A stretch of DNA of 64,000 nt. Origin: Vibrio mediterranei (GTDB lineage: Bacteria; Pseudomonadota; Gammaproteobacteria; Enterobacterales; Vibrionaceae). A model generated the notes under the pieces. The model worked only from the letters and a program-made list of their open reading frames with translations, was not told the DNA's origin and searched no databases. Positions 25,323-34,519 of the stretch are shown in pieces (positions within the stretch are counted from its first letter, which is position 1; every line of letters begins with the position of its first letter). The stretch spans positions 1 through 64,000 of the forward strand of contig NZ_FLLQ01000008.1 in NCBI RefSeq assembly GCF_900088415.1, given 5' to 3'. Position numbers and translations under genes: made by a program.

Positions 25323-26807
25323 ATGTTGTGGTTTTTAACTTGTGTTGCAGCCTTGATCGGCGGCTACTTTATCTACGGGGCTTTCATTGAGAAGGTCTTT
25401 GGTATTAATACAAAACGTCAAACACCAGCTCACACTAAAGCTGATGGTGTTGACTACGTGCCAATGTCGACCAAGAAAGTGTACTTGGTTCAATTGTTAA
25501 ATATCGCTGGTGTTGGTCCAATCTTCGGCCCAATCATGGGTGCACTATACGGTCCTGCCGCTATGCTTTGGATTGTCATTGGTTGTATCTTTGCTGGTGC
25601 AGTGCACGATTACTTCTCAGGTATGCTTTCAGTACGTAACGGTGGTGCTTCTGTTCCTACTATTACCGGTCGTTACTTAGGCAATGGCGCCAAACACTTT
25701 ATGAACATTTTTGCCATCGTCTTGTTGCTACTTGTTGGTGTGGTATTCGTTTCTGCACCTGCAGGCATGATCACTAACCTAGTGAATGACCAAATGGGCA
25801 TGTCAATGAGCATGACAACCATGGTTGTGGTTATCTTCGCTTATTACATCATCGCGACAATCGTACCTGTCGACAAAATTATTGGTCGCTTCTACCCACT
25901 ATTTGGCGCACTGCTCATCTTCATGTCTGTTGGTCTTATCACAGCAGTGGCACTATCAAGCGAGCACCAAGTTATGGGTGGCTTTGAAGTCAGCGATATG
26001 TTCACCAACATGAACCCAAATGACTTACCATTATGGCCAGCTCTATTCATCACTATTGCTTGCGGCGCTATCTCTGGCTTCCACGCAACACAGTCTCCAC
26101 TGATGGCGCGCTGTATGGAAAACGAAAAGAATGGTCGCTTCGTCTTCTACGGTGCAATGATCGGTGAAGGTGTTATCGCTCTTATCTGGTGTGCTCTTGC
26201 TCTGTCTTTCTTCGGCTCTATCGACTCGCTAGCTGAAGCAGTTAAAAATGGTGGTCCAGGTAACGTAGTGTACAGCGCTTCATTTGGCCTATTGGGTGTA
26301 TTTGGTGGTGTGCTTGCTTTCCTAGGTGTGGTTATTCTGCCAATCACTTCAGGTGATACTGCATTCCGCTCTAGCCGTCTAATCCTTGCTGAATACTTCA
26401 ACATGGAGCAGAAAACACTACGTAACCGCCTACTGATGGCTCTACCACTATTCGTTATCGGTGGCATCTTAACTCAAGTAGACTTTGGTGTTATCTGGCG
26501 CTACTTCGGTTTCGCTAACCAAACAACTGCAGTAATGATGTTGTGGACAGCCTCGGCTTACCTACTACGTCACAACAAGATGCACTGGGTAACGACTGTT
26601 CCAGCCATCTTTATGACGACGGTTGTTATTACCTTCATCTTGAATAACGCAACCCTAGGCTTCGGTCTGCCAATGCAGCTGTCAACAATTCTAGGTATTG
26701 TTGCCTCACTATCTATCACTGGCTACGTGATTAAGAAGTCGAAAGGTAAAGGTGAAACAGACCTTGCAGATGAAGAAAAGCCACAAGGCAAAGCAGAAAC
26801 TGCTTAA
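25323..26807 (+). CDS. CstA/BtsT-family transporter (probable pyruvate uptake protein)
   Basis: The 494-residue integral membrane protein belongs to the carbon starvation CstA family (about 12 hydrophobic segments). It has NIAGVGPIFGPIMGALYGP, GCIFAGAVHDYFSGMLSVRNGG, CGAISGFHATQSPLMARC and ITSGDTAFRSSRLI. E. coli CstA and BtsT are about 700 residues, so this is a short version with a reduced C-terminal half. BtsT is a pyruvate/H+ symporter, and a BtsT homologue under BtsSR control has been described in Vibrio campbellii (from memory). The operator array upstream supports control by BtsR. Substrate is inferred. Confidence 0.87.
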   Translation: MLWFLTCVAALIGGYFIYGAFIEKVFGINTKRQTPAHTKADGVDYVPMSTKKVYLVQLLNIAGVGPIFGPIMGALYGPAAMLWIVIGCIFAGAVHDYFSGMLSVRNGGASVPTITGRYLGNGAKHFMNIFAIVLLLLVGVVFVSAPAGMITNLVNDQMGMSMSMTTMVVVIFAYYIIATIVPVDKIIGRFYPLFGALLIFMSVGLITAVALSSEHQVMGGFEVSDMFTNMNPNDLPLWPALFITIACGAISGFHATQSPLMARCMENEKNGRFVFYGAMIGEGVIALIWCALALSFFGSIDSLAEAVKNGGPGNVVYSASFGLLGVFGGVLAFLGVVILPITSGDTAFRSSRLILAEYFNMEQKTLRNRLLMALPLFVIGGILTQVDFGVIWRYFGFANQTTAVMMLWTASAYLLRHNKMHWVTTVPAIFMTTVVITFILNNATLGFGLPMQLSTILGIVASLSITGYVIKKSKGKGETDLADEEKPQGKAETA

Positions 26808-26838
26808 CTGATTATCCCGTTATCCGCTCTTTGAGCTA

Positions 26839-26869
26839 AAAAAGCGCCTTCACATTGAAGGCGCTTTTT
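26839..26869. terminator. Terminator after the CstA-family gene
   Basis: AAAAAGCGCCTTC-ACATT-GAAGGCGCTTTTT is a perfect 13-bp stem with flanking A and T runs, usable by both convergent genes. Confidence 0.9.
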
Positions 26870-26882
26870 ATTTGCTACCTGA

Positions 26883-27875
26883 TTATTCGCTAAGATAACC
26901 CAAACCACCAGCAATCAGACTTTGCTCCATCACTTCAATGACGGCTCGGCTGGTTTCATGCTTTAGGATTGATGAGGTATTAGCACCTTGCAAAATCAGC
27001 CCACTTAGATGATCAATTTCATGTTCAAAGCCAGTCCCGATTGTTTGCGGTGCTATCAACACGGTCTCATCTCGATACACCACTTGAATTGATTTCGGGT
27101 TCCACCACTTTTCAGCAATGGTCGCTTCAAAGTCCTCACCCTGAATGACAGCACTACGCACTAAATTACGTGTTATTGAGGCTGCTAACTGACCTTGAAG
27201 ACCAGATTTAAAATGAAACTCTGCGGTTTCATCCACCTTTGCTTGAGGGTTATCTTGAGAAAAGACCACGTCGGGCTTACCAATAGTTACGCCACACAAT
27301 GTACATAAATCTGCGTACAACCACAGCGCATACACTCCCACATCCAGTGTCGCACCACCGGCTTGCTGAGCGTTGAAGATTTGGTAGTTCTCATCATACT
27401 CATGCCAATTACCAAATGCTGCCTGTACTGAGGTTAGCTTGATATTGTTGTTGGCAATAAACTGTTTTAACTCTTGGTAGGCAGGAAACACAACAGACTT
27501 CATGGCTTCCGCCAAGATGACACCATGTCGTATCGCTAGCGCAGCCATTTCATCCCAATCTTTTACATTGGTAAATGCGGGTTTTTCTACCAGCACATGC
27601 TTGCCAGCGTTTAAAAAAAGCTCGACCAAATCTCGGTGATAGGGGTGTAATGTCGCAATATAGACCACATCTACGTCGGCATCATCCGCTAATGCTTGGT
27701 AGGAACCATACGAGCGGCTACACTCAAATTCTTCGGCAAACTTCGACGCTCTAGCTTCATCACGTGCTGCCACCGCAACTAATTCGCCACATTGCGAATG
27801 TTGAGTTAAGTCGATAGCAAACCGACGTGCTATTTTCCCTAAACCTGCAATACCCCAACGAGCTTTCTCCAACAT
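26883..27875 (-). CDS. Gfo/Idh/MocA-family oxidoreductase
   Basis: The 330-residue protein has an N-terminal Rossmann fold (WGIAGLGKIARRFA), the family motif EKPAF near residue 97 that contributes the conserved lysine, and a C-terminal alpha/beta domain. Such enzymes are NAD(P)-dependent dehydrogenases acting on sugars, inositols or dihydrodiols. The sequence resembles the dihydrodiol-dehydrogenase-like branch. It stands alone between convergent and co-directional genes with no pathway context, so the substrate cannot be given. Confidence 0.85.
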   Translation of the reverse strand: MLEKARWGIAGLGKIARRFAIDLTQHSQCGELVAVAARDEARASKFAEEFECSRSYGSYQALADDADVDVVYIATLHPYHRDLVELFLNAGKHVLVEKPAFTNVKDWDEMAALAIRHGVILAEAMKSVVFPAYQELKQFIANNNIKLTSVQAAFGNWHEYDENYQIFNAQQAGGATLDVGVYALWLYADLCTLCGVTIGKPDVVFSQDNPQAKVDETAEFHFKSGLQGQLAASITRNLVRSAVIQGEDFEATIAEKWWNPKSIQVVYRDETVLIAPQTIGTGFEHEIDHLSGLILQGANTSSILKHETSRAVIEVMEQSLIAGGLGYLSE

Positions 27876-27962
27876 CCTCTACCCTTCACCATTACGTTTT
27901 TTGCCAACCATACCTAAGTCATATGATTACTCAAGTATCATACGGTGTAACATTGTCAGTTA

Positions 27963-28760
27963 TTACCATCCAAGTTTTGCGATGATACTACCAAGCTGTG
28001 ATGCCTCTAGTTGAATACCAAAGTGGCGTTCAACGTTCTCCGCCAAGTCCGCTTTAGTCAGTTCTACTTCTTGCGCCTCTTCGTTACCCATTCTGATTTT
28101 TAACGTGCTATCGAGTAGTGTAATGATGCCGCCTTCAATTGGCTTTGCTGCAATCAAACTGTTGGTAAAGTGAGTCTCTGGGCTGGTCGAGGTAAAATGA
28201 TTGCCATACAAAATATCGCCGCGACATACATAGGTCATATCCAAGCTGTATAGACTCACCCAATCTTGCTGTTTCACTTGAAGTAAATAACCACAGCGTT
28301 CATCTTCGATAAATCGAAAACATTGGTGGTCAATACACTGCTCGCGATGCAATGTCAGCTCCAGAGGTGCTCTTGGCGTATTCGCACCGAACCCTGCATC
28401 AACAATCCACTGCTGGTCATCAATCGTAGCCAATGTCACTTGATGGCTCCGTCCCGAAGGCTCGCCGCTAAGATGTACTCGTGCTAATAGTGGCCTAACG
28501 GTAAAACCTAAGCTCTCCATAACTCGAAGCAGTAACCCGTTGACTTCAAAGCAATAGCCGCCACGCTGATGACGTATCAGTTTTTCAAAGATCGCATCAA
28601 TATCAAGTTTAATTCCTTGGCCAACGTAGACGTCAAAGTTTTCAAATGGCAACGTCCGATGCTGAGCATGATGAAGCGATATCATATCGGCCACCGTAGG
28701 CTCAAGCTCATTCTTAATGCCAAGCTTATCGAAATAATCACGCATTTGAACAGGGGTCAT
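27963..28760 (-). CDS. Arylamine N-acetyltransferase
   Basis: The 265-residue protein has the NAT catalytic triad: C70 in RGGYCFEVN, H106 in GRSHQVTL and D121 in VDAGFGAN. These enzymes transfer acetyl from acetyl-CoA to arylamines and hydrazines in the cytoplasm. The length is near the bacterial NAT average (about 275-280). The start is supported by AAAGGAG upstream (minus strand of about 28766-28772). The physiological substrate is unknown and there is no operon partner. Confidence 0.92.
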   Translation of the reverse strand: MTPVQMRDYFDKLGIKNELEPTVADMISLHHAQHRTLPFENFDVYVGQGIKLDIDAIFEKLIRHQRGGYCFEVNGLLLRVMESLGFTVRPLLARVHLSGEPSGRSHQVTLATIDDQQWIVDAGFGANTPRAPLELTLHREQCIDHQCFRFIEDERCGYLLQVKQQDWVSLYSLDMTYVCRGDILYGNHFTSTSPETHFTNSLIAAKPIEGGIITLLDSTLKIRMGNEEAQEVELTKADLAENVERHFGIQLEASQLGSIIAKLGW

Positions 28761-28821
28761 CCTGTACTCCTTTAATAGTGGCAGTGTTTATTATTTTAGG
28801 TAATCCGCAAACAACAGATAC

Positions 28822-28879
28822 AAAAAAACGCCCGAAACCTAAATGTGCTTACTCAGCTACACTTAAATTTCAAGGCGTT
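28822..28879 (-). terminator. Long hairpin terminator of the thr operon
   Basis: On the minus strand AACGCC (28874-28879) pairs with GGCGTT (28827-28832), and an inner arm of about 13 bp with G-U pairs extends the stem to a loop near 28850-28860. A T run (A at 28822-28828) follows. It starts about 20 bp after the thrC stop. Confidence 0.75.
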
Positions 28880-28899
28880 GCGATTAGTGTCATCTAGAC

Positions 28900-30180
28900 C
28901 TATTGGACTCGGCGTAACACCGCTTTTAGTGCCTCAAAGTCATTGGCTAAATCTTCAGATAACAGCTCCATTGCCGCGTGTTTAGCCAATGGCCCAGGTA
29001 ACTCAATGTCAGAACCTAAGATATCATCGACCACTTCTTTAAACTTAGCAGGATGCGCGGTACACAAGAACAAGCCTGTTTCACCCGGTTGCAACTGCTC
29101 TTCAAGTACTCGATAAGCAATCGCACCATGAGGTTCACATAAGTAGCCTAGAGCATTAAGATCACGAACCGACTCCGCACTTTGCTCATCAGAGACCGCC
29201 CCTTTGCCTAACGTGTCCAAACCCCAACCTTTAAGGCGGCAGAGTTCTTCGATACGCGGCCAGTTGTTTGGCTGACTAACATCCATCGCATTTGACGTTG
29301 TTGCCACCGTCGGTTTTGGAGCCCACTCACCTGTTTCTAGGTAACGTGGCACAGTATCATTCGCATTGGTTGCCGCGATAAAGCGCTTAATAGGCAATCC
29401 AAGCGCTTTCGCAAGCAGGCCAGCCGTTAAGTTACCGAAGTTACCGCTTGGTACTGATACTACGAGGTTTTCGCGCTGCTCTTTGCTAAGTTGAGACGCG
29501 GCTTCAAAGTAGTAACAAATCTGCGCCATCAAACGACTGATGTTGATTGAGTTTGCTGAATTTAATCCAATTTCTTCACGCAATGCTGCATCATCAAATG
29601 CCTGTTTCACGAGCGCTTGGCAAGCATCAAAGTCACCATCGATGGCCACTGTGTGAATGTTTTTGCCTAGCGTACAGAACAGCTTTTCCTGAAGTGGACT
29701 GATTTTACCTTTCGGGTAAAGAATCACGACATTGATGTCTTCCATACCATAGAAAGCGTGAGCGACTGCAGCACCAGTATCACCTGATGTTGCTGTCAAA
29801 ATAGTGATTTTGCCACCATCAGAAACCGCAGCTAAAGACTGAGCCATAAAACGGCCTCCAAAGTCTTTAAATGCCAACGTTGGGCCATGGAAAAGCTCTA
29901 GTGCGTACACACCATCTTTCACTTGGTTGATTGGAGCCGGAAATTGGAACGCATTGTCCACTAATTCGCCGACTTTCTCTGCAGGCAACTCCTCGCCAAT
30001 TAGCGCAGAGAGAATCTTTGCGCTGCGCGACACAAAATCTTCAGCCAATAAAGCATCTACGTCATCGAACTTAGGCAGTTCAGATGGAAAAAATAGACCT
30101 TGGTTGCGACCTAAGCCTTGACGGACAGCTTGGCCAAACGAGACTTGCTCGTCATTTTCTTTGATGTTGTAAAGCTTCAT
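28900..30180 (-). CDS. thrC: Threonine synthase
   Basis: ThrC converts O-phosphohomoserine to threonine using pyridoxal phosphate. The 426-residue protein is the length of E. coli ThrC. It shows the PLP lysine motif LAFKDFGGRFMAQ, the SGDTGAAVAHAF loop and the phosphate-binding VSVPSGNFGNLTAG. Its ATG overlaps the thrB stop by 4 bp. It is the last gene of the thrLABC operon and is followed by a long hairpin terminator. Confidence 0.97.
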   Translation of the reverse strand: MKLYNIKENDEQVSFGQAVRQGLGRNQGLFFPSELPKFDDVDALLAEDFVSRSAKILSALIGEELPAEKVGELVDNAFQFPAPINQVKDGVYALELFHGPTLAFKDFGGRFMAQSLAAVSDGGKITILTATSGDTGAAVAHAFYGMEDINVVILYPKGKISPLQEKLFCTLGKNIHTVAIDGDFDACQALVKQAFDDAALREEIGLNSANSINISRLMAQICYYFEAASQLSKEQRENLVVSVPSGNFGNLTAGLLAKALGLPIKRFIAATNANDTVPRYLETGEWAPKPTVATTSNAMDVSQPNNWPRIEELCRLKGWGLDTLGKGAVSDEQSAESVRDLNALGYLCEPHGAIAYRVLEEQLQPGETGLFLCTAHPAKFKEVVDDILGSDIELPGPLAKHAAMELLSEDLANDFEALKAVLRRVQ

Positions 30181-31139
30181 AGCTCACTTCCTGTTACTTT
30201 CGAACCCTGCTTGTCTAAACGACAAACGTGCACGAATCCTTCGTTATTTTGTACGTAATTTTCTTCTAGCCAGCGAGCCACTCGCTCTGCCACATCTTTT
30301 TCTTTACAGATGCTGAACAGCGTTGGGCCACTACCTGAAATTCCAGTTGCCAAAGCCCCCGCTGTTGCCGCGTATTCACGCGCTTGACTAAAGCCGGGTA
30401 GCAACTTAGCACGGTATGGTTCGGCAATGACATCTTTGATCATCTTTGCTGCCAATTCAGGCTGATTAGAATGACATGCGTGGATAAACCCTGCCAGATG
30501 ACGACCATGAGCAATGATGTCTTGACGACGATATTGAGAAGGTAAAATTTCGCGCGCTTCTGCCGTTGACACTTTAATGCCTGGATACGCCATCACCCAA
30601 TACCAATCATCAAAACAAGGCACTTCTTGGCTAATAATACCAAGCTCTTCCAGCATCAGTTGCACACCGCCTAGATAGCAAGGTGCCACATTGTCGTAAT
30701 GGATGCCACCAGAAATTTGCCCTTCCATTTCTCCCATAAGAGCCAGTAACTCGGTCTCATTTAATGGATTGCCATGAAATTGGTTCAAAGCGTCTAGCGC
30801 CGCGACGATAGAGCAAGCGCTCGATCCTAAGCCAGAACCAATCGGCATGTTCTTCTCAAGTGTCATAAACACAGGTTTAAGGGCTAGTCCTTTCTTATCT
30901 AATTCACGGGCGTACACTTTCCAACAATCGTAAACAATATTCTCTTGCGGGTTAGCGGGCAGCTTATCAACAAAGCTGCCTTTCGTTGCTAGGTCAAAAG
31001 GTTTATCACCTAGCTTAACCTCAACGCAATCGCCAAGCAGAGTGCCATCTATAGGAGAGACTGCAGCACCCAATACATCAAAACCAACACTCACGTTACC
31101 AATAGAGGCCGGAGCATAAACGACAACGCTATCACTCAT
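30177..31139 (-). CDS. thrB: Homoserine kinase
   Basis: ThrB phosphorylates homoserine with ATP. The 320-residue protein is a GHMP kinase with the N-terminal SIGNVSVGFDVLGAA, the ATP-binding MPIGSGLGSSACS and the C-terminal GISGSGPTLFSI. It begins 1 bp after the thrA stop and overlaps thrC by 4 bp, so the three enzymes are tightly coupled. Confidence 0.97.
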   Translation of the reverse strand: MSDSVVVYAPASIGNVSVGFDVLGAAVSPIDGTLLGDCVEVKLGDKPFDLATKGSFVDKLPANPQENIVYDCWKVYARELDKKGLALKPVFMTLEKNMPIGSGLGSSACSIVAALDALNQFHGNPLNETELLALMGEMEGQISGGIHYDNVAPCYLGGVQLMLEELGIISQEVPCFDDWYWVMAYPGIKVSTAEAREILPSQYRRQDIIAHGRHLAGFIHACHSNQPELAAKMIKDVIAEPYRAKLLPGFSQAREYAATAGALATGISGSGPTLFSICKEKDVAERVARWLEENYVQNNEGFVHVCRLDKQGSKVTGSEL

Positions 31140-31140
31140 C

Positions 31141-33600
31141 TTACACTCCTAGTTTCCAGCCTAATGTACGCATCACATCAGAGAACACGCCTGCTGCGGT
31201 CACTTCTGTACCCGCACCGTAACCACGTAATACCAGTGGAATTGGCTGATAATAGCGACTATAAAATGCCAGTGCGTTTTCACCATCTTTAATCTTGAAC
31301 ATAGGGTCGTTTTCATCCACGGCAGCAATGCGTACGCGACACTTACCATCTGCGATTTCGCCCACGTAGCGCAGCACTTTGCCTTCTTTGGCAGCGTCCG
31401 CTGACAGTTGGCTGAAGTAAGCATCCGCTTCAGGCAGACGGGCCATAAACTCATCTACTGAACCTGAATCATCAAAACCTGGTGGCAACGCTTGGTCAAC
31501 TTCGACATCTTCAAGTTCAAGCGCCATCCCCGCTTCGCGAGCTAAGATGAGCAGTTTACGTGCTACGTCCATGCCTGATAGATCATCACGTGGATCTGGC
31601 TCAGTGAAACCTTTATCTTTTGCGACATTAGTTGCTTGGCTTAGCGTTAACCCTTCATCTAACTTACCGAAAATGAAAGATAACGAACCCGATAGAATAC
31701 CGTTGAATTTCTCTAGCTCATCACCCGCTGCGATCAGGTTCTGTAGGTTCTCAATAACTGGCAGACCTGCCCCTACCGTTGTCTCATACATTAGCTTACG
31801 ACGAGAGTTACGAGCGACATCACGCAGTTGATGATAGTAAGACATGCTCGCAGTGTTTGCCTTTTTATTTGGCGTGACTACATGGAAGCCTGCCGCTAAA
31901 AACTCCGTATATTGATTGGCAATGTCTTCACTAGAAGTACAATCAACCAAAACAGGGTTAATAATGTGATTACGCTGAACCAATGCGGCTAAACCTGCCA
32001 CCGAGAACTTCTCACTTACGTCGCCCATACGATCGCGCCATTGGTCGAGAGGAAGTCCCTTACCATCTAGCAAGACACCTTTACTGTTTGCCAGACCACA
32101 TACGCGGATAATGATGCCTTTCTCTGCCAGTTTGGCTTGCTGGCGCTGAATTTGGTCCACCAGCTCACCACCAACACCGCCAACACCAACGACAAACACA
32201 TCTAGGAAATGCTTGGAATTGAAAAGATTTTCATGACACGCTTTGATGGCCTCAGAAATTTTGTCTTCTGGGATTACCGCTGAGATAGCGCGCTCGGAGG
32301 AGCCCTGTGCGATTGCGACAATGTTGACGTTAACTTCTGCCAGTGATGAGAAGAACTGAGAAGCGACACCGCGAGACGTGCGCATGCCATCGCCCACTAG
32401 TGTCACGATCGCGACATCATCCATAAACTCAACAGGCTCTAGTAAACCGTTTTTAAGTTCCAGTTCAAAAGCTTCGCGCAATGCTCGCTCTGCATCGAGC
32501 TTGTCTTCTTCTTCAATACAGAAACTGATGCTGTATTCTGAAGATGATTGAGTAATAAGAACGATGGACACACCCGCTGATGACATAGCGCCAAAAACGC
32601 GACTCGCCATGCCCACCATGCCTTTCATACCAGGTCCAGATACGTTTACCATGATAAGGTTAGACAGCGTCGTGATACCTTTGATTGGTAAGTTATCTTC
32701 ACCAGTATCTTGACCAATCAAGGTACCAGCCCCTTGTGGGTTAAACGAGTTCTTGATGAGACATGGAATATGGAACTGAGCGATAGGTGCAATAGTTTTT
32801 GGGTGAAGAACCGAAGCGCCAAAATAAGAAAGCTCCATCGCTTCTTGATAGCTCAGTGACTTGAGAAGGCGAGCATCATCAACCAGGCGAGGGTCACAGT
32901 TGTAAACCCCATCAACATCCGTCCAAATTTCACAACAATCAGCACGCAAGCACGCTGCTAATACCGCCGCAGAATAGTCAGAGCCGTTACGACCAAGCGT
33001 AACCAATTCACCCTTAGCGTTGCCAGCAGTAAAGCCCGGCATAATGTGCACGACACCTTCTGCCAGTGGGTTAGCTTGGAAGTTTTGGGTTGATACTTCC
33101 ACATCCACCATCGCTTCTAAATGATCACCTTGAGCAAAAAGGTACTTAACTGGATCAATAAGATCCGCAGCTTGACCTTTAGCTTGCAGTACAGCTTTCA
33201 TAAGTTGAATCGAGATTCGCTCGCCTTTTGAGATAATGCGAGCATTCACGTGATCTGGGCAAGTTCCGAGTAATCGGATACCGTGGACAAATTGATGCAA
33301 TTGGAATAAAGATGTTTTGACTTGATTGTCAAAATCTGTGCGCTCAATATTCGGGAGTACAGCAGCAATATTAGAAAATAGTTCGTTGAATGATGTTTCA
33401 AGCTCTGAAATCTGCAACTCAACTTCATTGTTTTTTAGGGCAGTTTCAATAACGGCGACAAGTTTGTTTGTCGTTTTACCCGGTGCCGATAGCACCACTG
33501 CCAAATCTTCTTGCTGGGCATTATTAGCGATGATGTCCGCTGCTCTTAGAAAGCGGTCTGCATCAGCTAATGATGAACCTCCAAATTTTAGTACTCGCAT
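31141..33600 (-). CDS. thrA: Bifunctional aspartokinase I / homoserine dehydrogenase I
   Basis: ThrA catalyses the first and third steps of the threonine branch of the aspartate pathway and is feedback-inhibited by threonine in E. coli. The 819-residue protein starts with the aspartokinase motif LKFGGSSLADADRF. It carries the kinase domain (about 1-285) and two ACT-type regulatory segments (about 310-460, e.g. VNIVAIAQGSSERAIS). The homoserine dehydrogenase part (about 465-819) has the Rossmann motif VFVVGVGGVGGELV and TPNKKANT. It is first in the operon after the attenuator; AGGAAAGG precedes the ATG. Confidence 0.98.
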   Translation of the reverse strand: MRVLKFGGSSLADADRFLRAADIIANNAQQEDLAVVLSAPGKTTNKLVAVIETALKNNEVELQISELETSFNELFSNIAAVLPNIERTDFDNQVKTSLFQLHQFVHGIRLLGTCPDHVNARIISKGERISIQLMKAVLQAKGQAADLIDPVKYLFAQGDHLEAMVDVEVSTQNFQANPLAEGVVHIMPGFTAGNAKGELVTLGRNGSDYSAAVLAACLRADCCEIWTDVDGVYNCDPRLVDDARLLKSLSYQEAMELSYFGASVLHPKTIAPIAQFHIPCLIKNSFNPQGAGTLIGQDTGEDNLPIKGITTLSNLIMVNVSGPGMKGMVGMASRVFGAMSSAGVSIVLITQSSSEYSISFCIEEEDKLDAERALREAFELELKNGLLEPVEFMDDVAIVTLVGDGMRTSRGVASQFFSSLAEVNVNIVAIAQGSSERAISAVIPEDKISEAIKACHENLFNSKHFLDVFVVGVGGVGGELVDQIQRQQAKLAEKGIIIRVCGLANSKGVLLDGKGLPLDQWRDRMGDVSEKFSVAGLAALVQRNHIINPVLVDCTSSEDIANQYTEFLAAGFHVVTPNKKANTASMSYYHQLRDVARNSRRKLMYETTVGAGLPVIENLQNLIAAGDELEKFNGILSGSLSFIFGKLDEGLTLSQATNVAKDKGFTEPDPRDDLSGMDVARKLLILAREAGMALELEDVEVDQALPPGFDDSGSVDEFMARLPEADAYFSQLSADAAKEGKVLRYVGEIADGKCRVRIAAVDENDPMFKIKDGENALAFYSRYYQPIPLVLRGYGAGTEVTAAGVFSDVMRTLGWKLGV

Positions 33601-33630
33601 CCTTTCCTCCCGAAATACTCAAAACAGGTA

Positions 33631-33664
33631 AAAAAAAGGCCCGTATCTTGGGGATACAGGCCTT
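33631..33664 (-). terminator. thr operon attenuator terminator
   Basis: On the minus strand AAGGCCTGTATC and GATACGGGCCTT pair (one G-U) around a 5-nt loop, followed by a run of T. It lies between thrL and thrA, 31 bp before the thrA ATG, as expected for transcription attenuation. Confidence 0.9.
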
Positions 33665-33683
33665 GTTTTTGAATTTCTTCCGT

Positions 33684-33761
33684 CTACCAGCCCGCCCCAA
33701 CATTGGTAATGTCGGTAATAATAATCGTGGTGGTCATTACTACGTGCTGGCAACTAAACAT
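33684..33761 (-). CDS. thrL: Threonine operon leader peptide ThrL
   Basis: A short frame ends in MTTTIIITDITNVGAGW, rich in threonine (5) and isoleucine (4), the two regulatory amino acids of the thr operon. An in-frame ATG at 33761 gives 25 residues and has a purine-rich AAGAAGA upstream; the inner ATG at 33737 gives 17 residues but no visible ribosome binding site. I prefer the longer form. The stop codon precedes the attenuator hairpin by about 20 bp. E. coli ThrL shares the Thr/Ile richness and the GAG-like end but not the N-terminus. Confidence 0.88.
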   Translation of the reverse strand: MFSCQHVVMTTTIIITDITNVGAGW

Positions 33762-33799
33762 AGGGTCTTCTTAAAAATCTCTTATGTGCTTACCCATAC

Positions 33800-33828
33800 G
33801 TTTAACCTATTTGTTGTAGCTGAGTCAA
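33800..33828 (-). promoter_or_regulatory. Possible thr operon promoter
   Basis: On the minus strand TTGACT (33823-33828) is followed after 17 bp by TTAAAC (33800-33805), about 40 bp upstream of the longer thrL start. The -35 is good, the -10 weak. The rest of the gap up to 34022 is AT-rich and must hold the promoter of the next plus-strand gene; I see no further element there. Confidence 0.5.
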
Positions 33829-34022
33829 TTAAAAAATGTACTTTTATTGCTTTAGCGGCGTTTTTTTCGTAAACGCATAGAAATTGATAATTGCAGATAA
33901 CTTATTCAGTTAGGATCTTTATTAATAACCAATTGCTATATAGATTTACAACTTTTTGCTTAGTTTATGTGCTTTAATTAGAAGTCAATAAACTATAAAA
34001 ACAATAACCAAGGAGTGGTGCT

Positions 34023-34496
34023 ATGAAAGCAGTGTCTTTTTACGCTTTACCCTTGCTATTGTTCTCAGGAATGTCCCTCGCGGTAGACCTACCTACGCTG
34101 CCTTCGCAGCATGACGCCTCCCCTCATAACTTCTTTCTTTCTTCAGGCACTAAGCTGGGTAGCAGTGATTCTTTTGATACTTGGAATATTGATAGTGGCT
34201 ATTCCTATTCAATCTTTGACTCGTTAGATGTTTACATCGGGGCTCGATTGAATAATTCGCACGAGTCGATAGACCAAGGATTTTTGAGTGGCGTTAGCTA
34301 CAATGTGTCTGACCGTATCTCGGTAAAAAGCACACTTCGTGGCTACCAATATGAAGAGAATAACGAAAAGCAAGGCGCAATGGCTGCGGAAATATCAAGT
34401 AGGATGAGATTAACCGAAAACCTAGACGTTCACGCCACCTTCGATTTTGAGAAGGTACAACAAGGCGTCGAAGTGGGTCTAGGCTTCCGTTTTTAA
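34023..34496 (+). CDS. Predicted outer-membrane/periplasmic beta-rich protein, unknown function
   Basis: I do not recognise a named family. The 157-residue product has a signal peptide (about 1-20, ending MSLA). It then has alternating hydrophobic/polar segments (YSYSIFDSLDVYIGARL, ISVKSTLRGYQY) and ends in VGLGFRF, with a terminal phenylalanine typical of the beta-signal read by BamA. This suggests a small outer-membrane barrel of perhaps six to eight strands. AAGGAG lies upstream of the ATG. It stands alone, divergent from the thr operon and convergent with the RraA-like gene. Confidence 0.7.
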   Translation: MKAVSFYALPLLLFSGMSLAVDLPTLPSQHDASPHNFFLSSGTKLGSSDSFDTWNIDSGYSYSIFDSLDVYIGARLNNSHESIDQGFLSGVSYNVSDRISVKSTLRGYQYEENNEKQGAMAAEISSRMRLTENLDVHATFDFEKVQQGVEVGLGFRF

Positions 34497-34519
34497 CTGA
34501 GCATCAGTTCAAGCATGAC

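Noticed and set aside
28761..28899. A small gene between the N-acetyltransferase gene and thrC
   Set aside because: No credible frame; the interval is taken up by the thr terminator hairpin and the ribosome binding region of the acetyltransferase gene.
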